Origin: Lachnospiraceae bacterium
GTDB taxonomy: Bacteria > Bacillota > Clostridia > Lachnospirales > Lachnospiraceae
Direction: 5' to 3'
NCBI GenBank assembly: GCA_902363135.1
Contig: CABIZF010000005.1
Coordinates: 163,762-227,761 of the forward strand
Length of the DNA stretch: 64,000 nt
Shown: positions 16,952 to 24,941 of the stretch, piece after piece
How positions within the stretch are numbered: the first letter of the stretch is position 1
Layout: the number at the start of each line of letters is the position of its first letter
Made by a program: the position numbers and the translations under genes
Notes under the pieces: model-generated
Seen by the model: the letters and a program-made list of their open reading frames with translations, nothing else
The model's database searches: none
Told to the model about the DNA's origin: nothing

Positions 16952-18385
16952 TTAAAACAGGTACCTGACCCATCCAAGCAGATGCTGTACCAAAAATACA
17001 TTCCTCTGATGTTTTTTTGTTAGTTCAATCGGCGTTACATGATACGGATCATGATAAGTTCCATCTTTCAACACCTGTCGGGACACTTTTTCATATTCCA
17101 TCATGCCCTCTTCCAGTTGTTTATTAATCTCTTTGCTGCGTATTACAAGCATCAGTTCCGTATCCAGATAAACACTTCTCATATCCATATTAAAAGAACC
17201 GATTACCGACAGATCATCATCGATCAGAATACTCTTTCCGTGGTATGAATAACCACCTTCATATTCCCAGATGTCAATTCCTGTACTTAAGATTCTGTTT
17301 CTGTTTTTCGCATAATCGGCAGCCCCAAATGGATTTCCATTATTTGCAACCGAATTTGTCATGATAGAAAAATCCGGAACATTCTCTGCAATCTCTTTCC
17401 ATGTATTATACATCATATCGTTGCAGATAATATATGGCGTGTGGATCTTCACTCGATCTTTTGCATTTTTCATCAATTCTCCCAACTGATACCACACTAC
17501 CGGTTCCTTGGAGCCCGTGTGGATAGGATTTGACACTAATGCAATCTTTTCTGTCTCAAAAGTTTCGTCCGTATAATCGGTATCGCAGATTCTTTCCTTA
17601 TTCTCTTCAAAATATTGCCGGTACCCATTCTGCAGCTCTAAAACTGCATTCTTTACAGACTTTCTATTAGCCAGCTTTTTACTGTTATGAAAGTAACCAC
17701 AGTCCTCTTGTTCCCATATAGTTTCAAAATAATCTAACAACTGGTTCACTGAATTTTCCTTTTTAGGTTCATCGCAAACTACTAACACATCTCTGTCATA
17801 GTTCTTATGTCCCGGGAAATCACCTAGAAAATAATTGTATGTATTTCTTCCACCAAGAATATAGGTCTTACCATCTGCAATCAGATATTTATCATGCATT
17901 CTACCCATCATTTTCCATGGTTTCAACGGATTAGCCTTATTATATAGTTTTATTTCAACATTCTCATGGGAAGATAATCCATAGAAATACGGATTGCCTT
18001 CCATATCAATCCAGCTCTCCATTCCATCTACTAACAGACGAACATGCACACCTCTGTCTGCCGCATCAAGCAGTGCTCCTAAGATCAGTTTTCCACTTTC
18101 ATCAGATTGAAATGCAAAAGTAGAAAGAATAATGTCCTCTTTTGCATTCTGGATCAAACGCACTCTCTGCAAAAGAGCTTCTGGATTCTTTTCTATGATT
18201 ACTGCCCGTTCTGTATTCTCACTGCGCTCATTCCACGACTCATTTTTTGTTTCTTTTCTGGTTGTATCGGACACTTCCGGCTGTTTTTTATATGCAATGC
18301 AGATCCCGAGTAATTCATAAAAAACCACACATAAAAAAACTGCCAGTATAACAAGAATGGCTTTACATATCTTATACTTTTTCAT
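16952..18385 (-). CDS. Phospholipase D / cardiolipin synthase-like membrane-anchored protein
   Basis: A 477-residue protein with one N-terminal membrane helix (about residues 8-30) and two HxK motifs of the PLD superfamily: MHDKYLIADGKTYILGGRN (about 162-180) and YHGKSILIDDDLSVIGSFN (near 384-402). Both have the downstream GG/GS-N residues needed for the phosphohistidine mechanism. Length fits cardiolipin synthase-like proteins, but the single anchor and long inter-motif region leave a phosphodiesterase or phosphatidyltransferase role open. It lies 33 bp upstream of the response regulator on the same strand, separated by a CTTGATTCGGTTAAA repeat. Confidence 0.82.
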   Translation of the reverse strand: MKKYKICKAILVILAVFLCVVFYELLGICIAYKKQPEVSDTTRKETKNESWNERSENTERAVIIEKNPEALLQRVRLIQNAKEDIILSTFAFQSDESGKLILGALLDAADRGVHVRLLVDGMESWIDMEGNPYFYGLSSHENVEIKLYNKANPLKPWKMMGRMHDKYLIADGKTYILGGRNTYNYFLGDFPGHKNYDRDVLVVCDEPKKENSVNQLLDYFETIWEQEDCGYFHNSKKLANRKSVKNAVLELQNGYRQYFEENKERICDTDYTDETFETEKIALVSNPIHTGSKEPVVWYQLGELMKNAKDRVKIHTPYIICNDMMYNTWKEIAENVPDFSIMTNSVANNGNPFGAADYAKNRNRILSTGIDIWEYEGGYSYHGKSILIDDDLSVIGSFNMDMRSVYLDTELMLVIRSKEINKQLEEGMMEYEKVSRQVLKDGTYHDPYHVTPIELTKKHQRNVFLVQHLLGWVRYLF

Positions 18386-18781
18386 TGTATATCACCTGAT
18401 TCCTTTTCTTTTCATGCAAGCATGAAACGCATGACCTTTTGACCCTTGTATCATCATCATACAAAGTCAACCTCAATTTAACCTCAACAAAATTTATTTC
18501 ACCATGCGAAATCTTCTCAGGACATTTCTATAAAAAATAATAGCATTGGGAACAGAAGTACATTTTCTGTTTTCCAACGCTATTTTTAATTGTTTTCCGT
18601 TATCGCGATGGCACCACTTTATCAGTCGGCCATGATCTCCTGACCGCCACATAGGATATTAAAGATTTGTTGTCACTTCATTATAAATGACCGGCAAATA
18701 TTTGACAACCTTTATTTAAAATCAACAACAAAGATTATGAATCATTTATGATGCTTCGTATTATTTTTTTTACTATTCTTC
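18386..18781. repeat. Intergenic region with a dispersed repeat and hairpin
   Basis: No ORF. At 18412-18460 there is a near-exact copy of the segment at about 2001-2046 (CATGCAAGCATGAAACGCAT then GACCTTTTGACCC). An imperfect stem AATAGCATTGGGAACAGAA / TTCTGTTTTCCAACGCTATT lies at about 18537-18586 with A/T runs on both sides and could terminate the minus-strand gene at 18782. The remaining sequence is AT-rich without further recognisable elements. Confidence 0.55.
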
Positions 18782-19552
18782 TTAATGACAGCTATGGCTT
18801 CCACATCCATGCTCGCCACATGCATGTCCTTCCCCGTGGCTGTGCTCGTGATGAGAACACTTCACATTTGGATTATACTCAAGTGTTTCATTGATAAAAG
18901 CTTCTACCGCTTCATCCGCATCTCCGGAAACTCCTCCGAAAAGCTTAATACCGGCTGCCGCTAACGCTGTCTGTGCACCGCCTCCGATTCCGCCACAGAT
19001 CAAAACATCTGCGTTCAATGCATTAAGAACTCCTGCCAATGCACCATGTCCGCTTCCATTCGTATTTACTACTTCTGAATGTACTACTTTTCCTTCCTCT
19101 ACATCATAAATCTTAAATGTCTCTGTGTGTCCAAAGTGCTGGAAAATCTGTCCATTTTCATATGTTACTGCTATTCTCATGATACCTTCTCCTTTTTCTT
19201 CTGCATATTTTTTGTAAATTTCCTGTTTGTAACATCCTCCAAAGCTGCAGTCGCTACTTTGACCGTCACAAATTCTGAAATCCCCACCCTCGATTCTGAG
19301 TGGATGTCCATCAATGAGTGCATCTGCTATTTTCTTCCGGGCAATCTCGTAAATTCGCTGAACCGTTGTTCTTGCGACTTGCATAGATACTGCACACTGC
19401 TCCTGACTATAACCTTTCTTGTCCAAAAGACGAATTGTCTCATACTCATCTACCGTCAGAACAATGGGAGGGTTCTCAGTATTATCTGCCGGAAGAAATT
19501 CTAAAATATTTGGGAAATGACAGACTTTTCTGCATTTTACTGGCCTCGGCAT
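18782..19552 (-). CDS. DUF134 DNA-binding domain fused to dinitrogenase FeMo-cofactor (NifB/NifX-like) domain
   Basis: A 256-residue two-domain protein. Residues 1-105 are DUF134, with MPRPVKCRKV, a helix-turn-helix (YSQEQCAVSMQVARTTVQRI) and a CDGQSSDCSFGGC cysteine patch. Residues about 124-225 are a NifX/NafY-type domain (MRIAVTYENGQIFQHFGHTE, VLICGGIGGGAQTALAAAGI). The tail is rich in His, Cys and Gly (HHEHSHGEGHACGEHGCG), a likely metal ligand. Such fusions occur in anaerobes without nitrogenase and may handle Fe-S or Mo-type clusters. It is transcribed divergently from a Crp/Fnr regulator. Confidence 0.85.
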   Translation of the reverse strand: MPRPVKCRKVCHFPNILEFLPADNTENPPIVLTVDEYETIRLLDKKGYSQEQCAVSMQVARTTVQRIYEIARKKIADALIDGHPLRIEGGDFRICDGQSSDCSFGGCYKQEIYKKYAEEKGEGIMRIAVTYENGQIFQHFGHTETFKIYDVEEGKVVHSEVVNTNGSGHGALAGVLNALNADVLICGGIGGGAQTALAAAGIKLFGGVSGDADEAVEAFINETLEYNPNVKCSHHEHSHGEGHACGEHGCGSHSCH

Positions 19553-19579
19553 AAACTGCTCCTTTCTCGCTTTTCTTAT

Positions 19580-19645
19580 ATAATAGCCCTATAAAAGGCA
19601 TATGTCAATTATATGATTGACGCATCTTAAAAAAATAAGTATACT
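19580..19645. promoter_or_regulatory. Back-to-back divergent promoters sharing a palindrome
   Basis: Plus strand (Crp/Fnr gene): TTGACG 19617-19622, 17-bp spacer, TATACT 19640-19645. Minus strand (DUF134-NifX gene): TTGACA from 19608 to 19603, 17-bp spacer, TATTAT from 19585 to 19580. The two -35 boxes are the arms of GTCAAT-N6-ATTGAC (19604-19621), so one bound protein could control both genes. Confidence 0.75.
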
Positions 19646-19669
19646 AGGTTCGTAAAGGAGATAACTGTT

Positions 19670-20329
19670 ATGAACTTCGAAAATTATTTTCCACTATGGA
19701 ATGACTTAAATACAGCACAGAAAAAACTAATTTCAGACCATTTAATCACACGGGATGTAAAAAAAGGAACGATCATTCACAATGGAAACCTGGACTGTAC
19801 CGGATTATTACTGGTTAAATCCGGGCAGCTTCGAACCTACATACTTTCAGATGAAGGACGGGAGATTACACTTTACCGTCTGTTCGATATGGATATATGT
19901 CTTTTATCCGCCTCATGTATCATACGCTCCATTCAATTTGAAGTAACCATTGAAGCAGAAAAAAATACTGATCTTTGGATCATCCCTGCTGAAATCTATA
20001 AGGACATCATGAAGGAATCTGCTCCCGTCGCAAACTATACCAATGAGTTAATGGCCACCCGTTTTTCTGATGTCATGTGGCTGATTGAACAAATCATGTG
20101 GAAGAGTTTGGATAAGCGTGTTGCTTCATTTCTTTTAGAAGAGACCTCTATCGAAGGAACAAACGAGCTGAAAATCACTCATGAGACGATTGCTAATCAT
20201 CTTGGTTCCCACAGGGAAGTTATCACTCGAATGCTCCGATACTTTCAAGGCGAAGGACTCGTCAAACTCTCCCGCGGCAAAATCACAATCCTGGATTCGA
20301 AAAGACTGGAAATGCTACAAAAATCATAA
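19670..20329 (+). CDS. Crp/Fnr-family transcriptional regulator
   Basis: A 219-residue regulator. The N-terminal cyclic-nucleotide-like beta barrel covers about residues 15-125 (KKGTIIHNGNLDCTGLLLVK, GQLRTYILSDEGREITLYRL). A dimerisation helix and a C-terminal HTH_Crp follow (ITHETIANHLGSHREVITRM, about 170-190). It has Cys44 in the barrel and two further Cys at about 84 and 89 (ICLLSASC), but not the N-terminal four-Cys cluster of Fnr. Convergent with the CoA-disulfide reductase operon, whose promoter has a TGTGAT-N3-ATCACA site, so it probably controls it. Confidence 0.88.
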   Translation: MNFENYFPLWNDLNTAQKKLISDHLITRDVKKGTIIHNGNLDCTGLLLVKSGQLRTYILSDEGREITLYRLFDMDICLLSASCIIRSIQFEVTIEAEKNTDLWIIPAEIYKDIMKESAPVANYTNELMATRFSDVMWLIEQIMWKSLDKRVASFLLEETSIEGTNELKITHETIANHLGSHREVITRMLRYFQGEGLVKLSRGKITILDSKRLEMLQKS

Positions 20330-20357
20330 AACCGTTTTTCTGTAACATCTAAAGAAT

Positions 20358-20405
20358 CCTCCATTTATCAGAATTATGAAAGTCATTCTAATAAATGGGG
20401 GATCT
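20358..20405. terminator. Rho-independent terminator between convergent genes
   Basis: CCATTTAT (20361-20368) plus AGAAT (20370-20374) pair with ATTCT (20385-20389) plus ATAAATGG (20391-20398). T-rich sequence follows. It lies between the ends of the Crp/Fnr gene and the CoA-disulfide reductase gene. Confidence 0.75.
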
Positions 20406-20425
20406 CTTTATTATTTTGTTTATTT

Positions 20426-22117
20426 CTAATAATCCATACCGCATGCATATGCCCTTTCGATCAGCGCACGGTCATTAACCACTGCATCATAGAAACGGAA
20501 TCCGCCGGAGAAGTTGTATGTTTCATATCCATTTCCTTCCAGAATACGGCTCGCAATATAACTGCGCAGACCACTCTGGCATATCAGATACACAGGCTTT
20601 CCTTTCTCAATTTCATTGATCTGTTCCCTCAGTTCATCTACAGGAATATTTTTGAATCCATTAATATGCCCCCTGCTAAATTCGTCTACCGTTCTCACAT
20701 CCAGCAACACAGCACTTTTATCTTTAGAAATCTTATCCATATCTTCCAAATGCCATTGTTTTAAGGTACCCTTTGCTATATTGTCTATCATGAATCCGGC
20801 CATATTTACAGGATCCTTGGCAGAAGAATAAGGTGGTGCATATGCAAGATCCAAATCTTTCAGCTGGGTTGCCTTCAGCCCTGCATGGATTGCTGTTGCC
20901 AGCACATCAATACGTTTATCAACTCCTTCATATCCAATAATCTGAGCACCAATCAAACGATACGTCTTTTTTTCAAAAACCACCTTCATGGTCATCACTT
21001 TTCCGCCAGGATAGTAACCGGCATGACTCATAGGAGAAAGAATTACTGTATCTACCTCTAATCCTGACTTTTTGGCATTGGTTTCATTGATACCTGTAGT
21101 GGCTGCTGTCATATCAAACACTTTGATGACGGAGCTTCCCTGACTACCCAAATAACGACTATCACCGCCACAAATATTATCAGCAATGATCCTTCCCTGT
21201 TTATTGGCAGGTCCTGCTAAAGAGATTAACGCATCATTGCCAGTAACATAATGTTTTACCTGAACTGCATCACCTGCTGCATAAATATCCGGTACAGAAG
21301 TTTCCATTCTGTCATTCACTACGATACTTCCCTTGATGCCAAGTTCCAGACCGGCTTCTTTTGCTAATGCTGTGTCTGGAGTAACTCCGATTGCCAGTAC
21401 TACCATATCAGCATGAAGAGATGGATTATCTTTCAATAGGACCTCCACTCCATTGTCTTTTTCTTTAAATCCTTCTACTGTATAGCCCAATACCAGTTTT
21501 ATTCCATGCTTTCTCATTTCATTATGGATCATGGATGCCATATCCGGATCAAAAGGATTCATCAGCTGCTTAGGCCGCTGGACAATCGTAACATCCATGC
21601 CAAGCTCCCTCAAATTTTCTGCCAGCTCCAGACCAATAAAGCCACCACCAGCCAATACAGCAGATTTTGGATGATTCTTATTAATATATTCCTTGATTCG
21701 TAAAGTATCTTCTACTGTACGAAGTGTAAAAAGTTTATCAATACCTACTCCAGGAAGCTTTGGCTGTGTTGGCTTAGCGCCCGGAGAGAGAATAAGTTTA
21801 TCGTAATTTTCTTCAAATATTTCACCATTCTCCAAATTTTTCACTGAAACAGTTTTACGATCCGGGTGTATGGAGATAACTTCATGGTGAATTTTCATAT
21901 TAATGCGGAAGCGTTTAAAAAAACTCTCTGGTGTCTGTAATGTAAGTTCTTCCGGGTCTGTGATCACGTCTCCAATATAATAAGGAAGCCCACAATTCGC
22001 ATAGGATATGTATCCGGATCTTTCAAACACAGTAATTTCTGCATGTTCATCCAGTCTGCGTATTCTTGCTGCAGCTGTAGCTCCTCCGGCTACACCGCCT
22101 ACGATTATTACCTTCAT
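20426..22117 (-). CDS. CoA-disulfide reductase with C-terminal rhodanese domain
   Basis: A 563-residue flavoprotein. The FAD Rossmann motif IIVGGVAGGATAAARIRRLD opens the protein, the single redox Cys42 lies in SYANCGLPYY (CoADR signature), and the NAD(P)H site is VLAGGGFIGLELAENLRELG. A dimerisation domain ends near 445. The C-terminal rhodanese domain (about 460-555) has VLLDVRTVDEFSRGHINGF and the active Cys in LICQSGLRS. Family members reduce CoA disulfide, CoA persulfide or polysulfide with NAD(P)H. It is the last gene of the thioredoxin/rhodanese operon, one base after the rhodanese remnant. Confidence 0.93.
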   Translation of the reverse strand: MKVIIVGGVAGGATAAARIRRLDEHAEITVFERSGYISYANCGLPYYIGDVITDPEELTLQTPESFFKRFRINMKIHHEVISIHPDRKTVSVKNLENGEIFEENYDKLILSPGAKPTQPKLPGVGIDKLFTLRTVEDTLRIKEYINKNHPKSAVLAGGGFIGLELAENLRELGMDVTIVQRPKQLMNPFDPDMASMIHNEMRKHGIKLVLGYTVEGFKEKDNGVEVLLKDNPSLHADMVVLAIGVTPDTALAKEAGLELGIKGSIVVNDRMETSVPDIYAAGDAVQVKHYVTGNDALISLAGPANKQGRIIADNICGGDSRYLGSQGSSVIKVFDMTAATTGINETNAKKSGLEVDTVILSPMSHAGYYPGGKVMTMKVVFEKKTYRLIGAQIIGYEGVDKRIDVLATAIHAGLKATQLKDLDLAYAPPYSSAKDPVNMAGFMIDNIAKGTLKQWHLEDMDKISKDKSAVLLDVRTVDEFSRGHINGFKNIPVDELREQINEIEKGKPVYLICQSGLRSYIASRILEGNGYETYNFSGGFRFYDAVVNDRALIERAYACGMDY

Positions 22118-22118
22118 C

Positions 22119-22331
22119 TTATTTTTCCACCTTTCCTAAATAAGCAGCAATGCCACCGATATTATTTACTTTAGAATATCCCATTTGTTGCAACATCCCA
22201 ATTGCCTGGCGGCTTCGTGAACCGGAATAACAGTATACAAACAGTGGGATATCCTTATTCTTCGCTACAGAAGCAATATTGTCAAGTTGCTGCAACGGCA
22301 CATTTTTACTTTCTGGTATATGCCCTTCCTC
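22119..22331 (-). pseudogene. Rhodanese-like sulfurtransferase, N-terminally truncated
   Basis: The frame holds GHIPESKNVPLQQLDNIA, the active-site loop CYSGSRSRQAIG and NIGGIAAYLGKVEK: the last two thirds of a single-domain rhodanese. The usual first 35-40 residues with the DVRTPEE segment are missing. The only standard start in frame is GTG at 22301, inside the conserved GHIPESKNVPL block and about 26 nt from the nearest AGGAGG; the frame is closed by TAG just upstream. Rhodanese-like sequence upstream of any possible start argues for a 5-prime deletion that fused the gene to the end of trx. The catalytic Cys loop is intact, so a short active product cannot be excluded. Confidence 0.7.
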
Positions 22332-22332
22332 C

Positions 22333-22638
22333 TTAAAGCATTTCTAAAATTGCATTCTTAGGTCTCGCCCCTGAAACCTGTTGTACAATCTTCCCATTCT
22401 TCATAACCACCAAAGTTGGAATACTCATAATACTAAATTCACTTGCCAGTTCAGGCTGCTCATCCACATTGATTTTACCAACTTTGATATCAGGACGTTC
22501 ACCGGCAATCTCCTCTATAATAGGAACCACCATACGACAAGGAACACACCAAGGAGCCCAAAAGTCTAAAAGAACGGTTTTCTCGGAATCCATTATTTCA
22601 TTCTGAAAATTATTTTTATTAATAATAATAGCTGACAT
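22333..22638 (-). CDS. trxA: Thioredoxin with CVPC active site
   Basis: A 101-residue single-domain thioredoxin. LLDFWAPWCVPCRMVVPIIE holds the redox pair Cys31/Cys34, Asp25 is the buried acid, and the cis-Pro lies in MSIPTLVVMKNG. The dipeptide between the cysteines is Val-Pro rather than the usual Gly-Pro, which in this family alters redox potential and partner choice. It is the first gene of the operon with the rhodanese remnant and CoA-disulfide reductase, and has its own promoter (TATAAT on the minus strand at 22675-22680) with a Crp/Fnr-like site. Confidence 0.92.
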   Translation of the reverse strand: MSAIIINKNNFQNEIMDSEKTVLLDFWAPWCVPCRMVVPIIEEIAGERPDIKVGKINVDEQPELASEFSIMSIPTLVVMKNGKIVQQVSGARPKNAILEML

Positions 22639-22674
22639 TTTACAGTCCTCCCTTGTTTTTTCTTTTATGGCTTT

Positions 22675-22716
22675 ATTATAATCTGAAATTCATTTGTTTT
22701 CTGTGATATCATCACA
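22675..22716 (-). promoter_or_regulatory. trxA operon promoter with Crp/Fnr-like site
   Basis: Minus-strand -10 TATAAT at 22675-22680 with a poor -35. The dyad TGTGATATCATCACA (22702-22716) is centred at 22709. If transcription starts about 7 nt after the -10 (near 22668), the dyad centre is at about -41, the classical class II activator position of Crp/Fnr proteins. A Crp/Fnr gene lies 3 kb away, convergent with this operon. Confidence 0.7.
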
Positions 22717-22995
22717 TTATTATCATGATTAATTTTTTAAGAATTTATTCTTTCATTTTATGATCCGATGGCAGTCTCACTTCTCCGGCCCTTTTCTTCA
22801 TAATAAAATTCTGTGTTTCCATCTGTATTGGAATACTCTGTATTGGGAGCGACAAAATCGGACATGATTTTATAAATTTTTTGAAATTATTTTTTGAAGT
22901 GTAAAAAAGCATAAAAAAAGATGCCAGGATTTCTCCTGACACCGTAGTGACTGTGCCAACTTCGTGTCCACTGGGCACAAGGTTAGTTCATCTCA
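22717..22995. other. Intergenic region with duplicated segment
   Basis: No convincing ORF. The stretch at about 22838-22880 (CTGTATTGGGAG and then GACATGATTTT) is closely similar to about 51858-51900, which lies downstream of the second cupin copy. This ties the region to the same duplicated mobile DNA. A stretch near 22962-22985 holds GTGTCCACTGGGCAC, a short dyad without a T-run. Confidence 0.45.
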
Positions 22996-23217
22996 TCAAT
23001 ATAGCTGACTCTGTGACTGCAACATAGCAATCACAAAGTTGAATGTGGTATCCGTATCGGACATAATCAAAAACAAGGCTGTTTTCCTATCCCCGATCTT
23101 ATCCAGTTCCATTTCATCGTAAGACATGATCTCACGGAGTTCTGCGATCCAAAATGGTGCAAGTCCGGCTCCACTGGATATCAAAATACTTTTCGCTGCC
23201 TTTCCAGTAACAAAATG
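22996..23217 (-). pseudogene. VirD4/TraG-type coupling protein fragment (internally deleted)
   Basis: The frame reads HFVTGKTAKSILISSGAGLA, then PFWIAELREIMSYDEMELDK and SDTDTTFNFVIAML, then jumps to QSQSQLY and stops. Compared with the longer fragment at 54598-55431 it matches the start, then joins FNFVIAM directly to the LQSxSQL segment about 80 residues later: an internal deletion. Type IV coupling proteins drive DNA transfer in conjugative elements; only debris remains. The upstream edge is a TGA immediately before His, and the 43 bp there are nearly identical to 55415-55458. Confidence 0.8.
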
Positions 23218-23227
23218 TCAATAGTTT

Positions 23228-23563
23228 TTAATCACTTTTTTCAATAATTGATTTATAGTAGTTACCAAAGTCAGCAAGTGAATTAACAATTGGAAGCATT
23301 TTTGTTCCGAGTTCCGTTAAGCCGTATTCAACTCTCGGTGGCTGCTCATGGTAATCGTAGCGATATGCCAGTCCATCACTCATCATTTGTCTTAAACTAT
23401 CTGTCAAAACCTTTTGTGAAATACCATCTATACTTCGTTGTAGCTCATTGAATCTCCATGGACGCTCTTTCAAATTACGCAAAATCAGCAGTTTCCATTT
23501 TCCTCCGATGAGAGATACTGCTGTTGCAACTGGGCATTCCGGTAATTCTTCTTTTACTCGCAT
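23228..23563 (-). CDS. HxlR-family transcriptional regulator, copy 1
   Basis: A 111-residue winged-helix protein with the HxlR signature: CPVATAVSLIGGKWKLLILR, FNELQRSIDGISQKVLTDSL, and PPRVEYGLTELGTKMLPIVN. It begins at ATG 23563 with GGAGG 8 nt upstream. HxlR proteins usually sense reactive electrophiles or redox state and repress a divergent gene. The divergent gene here is a cupin broken by a stop codon. The protein is nearly identical to the copy at 50948-51280 except for its C-terminus (EKSD versus EQN), which was replaced by sequence shared with the VirD4 junction. Confidence 0.9.
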   Translation of the reverse strand: MRVKEELPECPVATAVSLIGGKWKLLILRNLKERPWRFNELQRSIDGISQKVLTDSLRQMMSDGLAYRYDYHEQPPRVEYGLTELGTKMLPIVNSLADFGNYYKSIIEKSD

Positions 23564-23705
23564 AATTCTCACCTCCGAATCTATTGTAACACATTCAATT
23601 TTGAGTGTACAGTTACAAAAAGGTGCGTACTTGTTTTTGTATGTGTCTCACACTATACTAATACCACGCAACCAGAAACTACAAATTAACTATGGAGGTA
23701 TTATT

Positions 23706-24059
23706 ATGGCAAATTACACAAAAACAACTATTGGAAAGGAAAACCGAATTGAGCTGCATGAAAAGTTATCTTTAACAGGTGCAGAAATCAGTTTAAACGA
23801 ACTACCTGCATGAACAAATGTCCCATTTGTTCATGCTCATAAAGAAAATGAAGAAATCTATGGAATTCTTTCAGGTAACGGCAAAGCCATAATTGATGGA
23901 GAAGAAATCAGCCTTTCAACTGGAGACTGGCTAAAAATCGCACCTGCTGCAAAGCGTCAGTTTTTTGCATCCGATATTTCCGGAATTACTTATATCTGCA
24001 TTCAGGTAAAAGAAAATTCTCTGGAACATTTTACAGCAGAGGATGCCATAATCGGCTAA
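23706..24059 (+). pseudogene. Cupin-domain protein, copy 1, inactivated by nonsense mutation
   Basis: The sequence matches the intact 117-residue cupin at 51421-51774 almost base for base, but codon 36 is TGA (23811-23813) where the intact copy has GGA; the next codon also differs (ACA for GCA). The reading frame continues unchanged after the stop through the cupin metal motif region (VPFVHAHKENEE, GNGKAIIDGEE). A fresh AGGAGG-type site and start remain, so only a 35-residue peptide would be made. Divergent from the HxlR gene next to it. Confidence 0.9.
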
Positions 24060-24078
24060 TTAAAAGTATTTATTTACA

Positions 24079-24124
24079 AAAATGCACAGCTCCCGATAAG
24101 CTAAGAACTGTGCATTTCCTTTTT
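24079..24124 (+). terminator. Terminator after cupin copy 1
   Basis: AAATGCACAG (24079-24088) pairs with CTGTGCATTT (about 24108-24117), followed by CCTTTTTCTT. The same structure recurs after the second cupin copy. Confidence 0.8.
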
Positions 24125-24193
24125 CTTCAATTTTACGATTTCTCAATTTTTCAAACTTGAAGTTGTTAATTAGAATTGCTCTCAAAGCAACAA

Positions 24194-24730
24194 TTATCTT
24201 AACATTCCCCAAATACACTCCAGTAATGTTAGTGCAAGGATAATGTTAATAACACGGAAATGCCGCAGATAAAACTTCTGAATCAGTACGCCCAAGCCAA
24301 TCCAAGTACAGGTTGCGATCGTTCCGATTGTTGCAATAACCAGCTCAAAAAACAGCAAAGCCGGAAAAGAGGACATATATCCTACAACATAACCCGTTAG
24401 CGCGGTAACTCCGAACATATAGATCTTTACATTGACAAATTGCAGCATGAAGCCTTTCAGAAACGATGCCGATTGCTCTGCGTTTTCTGTTGACGGCTTA
24501 CTGAAAGCAATATGAATCGCAAGCCACAGAATATAGGCTGCTCCGATGTACTTCATCACTTCCATTACATTTGGAAGCAAAGAATTAACCCCATATACAA
24601 AAATTGCGCATAAGATTTGTACTACATAGTAGCCTGCAAAAATTCCAAAGAACAGCGGCTTTCCTTTTTTATATCCATAGTTTGTTACAGTATTTAATGC
24701 CAAAAGTTCATCAATCTGATGACAATTCAT
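24194..24730 (-). pseudogene. LysE-family exporter, N-terminus replaced at a TnpV junction
   Basis: The body from LNTVTNYGYKKGKPLFFGIF onward is a normal LysE/RhtB amino-acid exporter with about five membrane helices (AGYYVVQILCAIFVYG, YIGAAYILWLAIHIAF, FELVIATIGTIATC). The usual first 15-20 residues that carry the FSPGPN motif are replaced by MNCHQIDELLA. The CATCAGATTGA of this junction is shared with the adjacent TnpV remnant, pointing to recombination there. A product could still be made from ATG 24730, but without the first half-helix and PGP motif it is probably inactive. Confidence 0.75.
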
Positions 24731-24925
24731 GTGAGCAAGTCAGTGACAGCTCATGAGGTCAGTAACAATTATTCATTCTCCCAACCCATGCCACCTGATT
24801 CTACATCTTCAGTTCTTCCGTCACTCCCTGCCTTTCTTTCATCTGCTCCACTAATCTGTCCATCATCTGATTACATTCCTCGTCAATCTGATGCAGATTG
24901 TACGTTTTATCGGAAGTTAACATTA
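24731..24925 (-). pseudogene. TnpV transposon protein remnant
   Basis: The minus strand reads LTSDKTYNLHQIDEECNQMM, then DRLVEQMKERQGVTEELKM, a TAG stop, then NQVAWVGRMNNCY and TGA. This is the C-terminal half of TnpV, a protein carried by Tn4451-like and other clostridial elements (pattern HxIDxxxxxxxDRLxxQMxxxxGVTE and NQMxWVxRMNN). One nonsense codon and loss of both ends make it a remnant. Confidence 0.75.
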
Positions 24926-24941
24926 ATCTCCCATATTCTAT

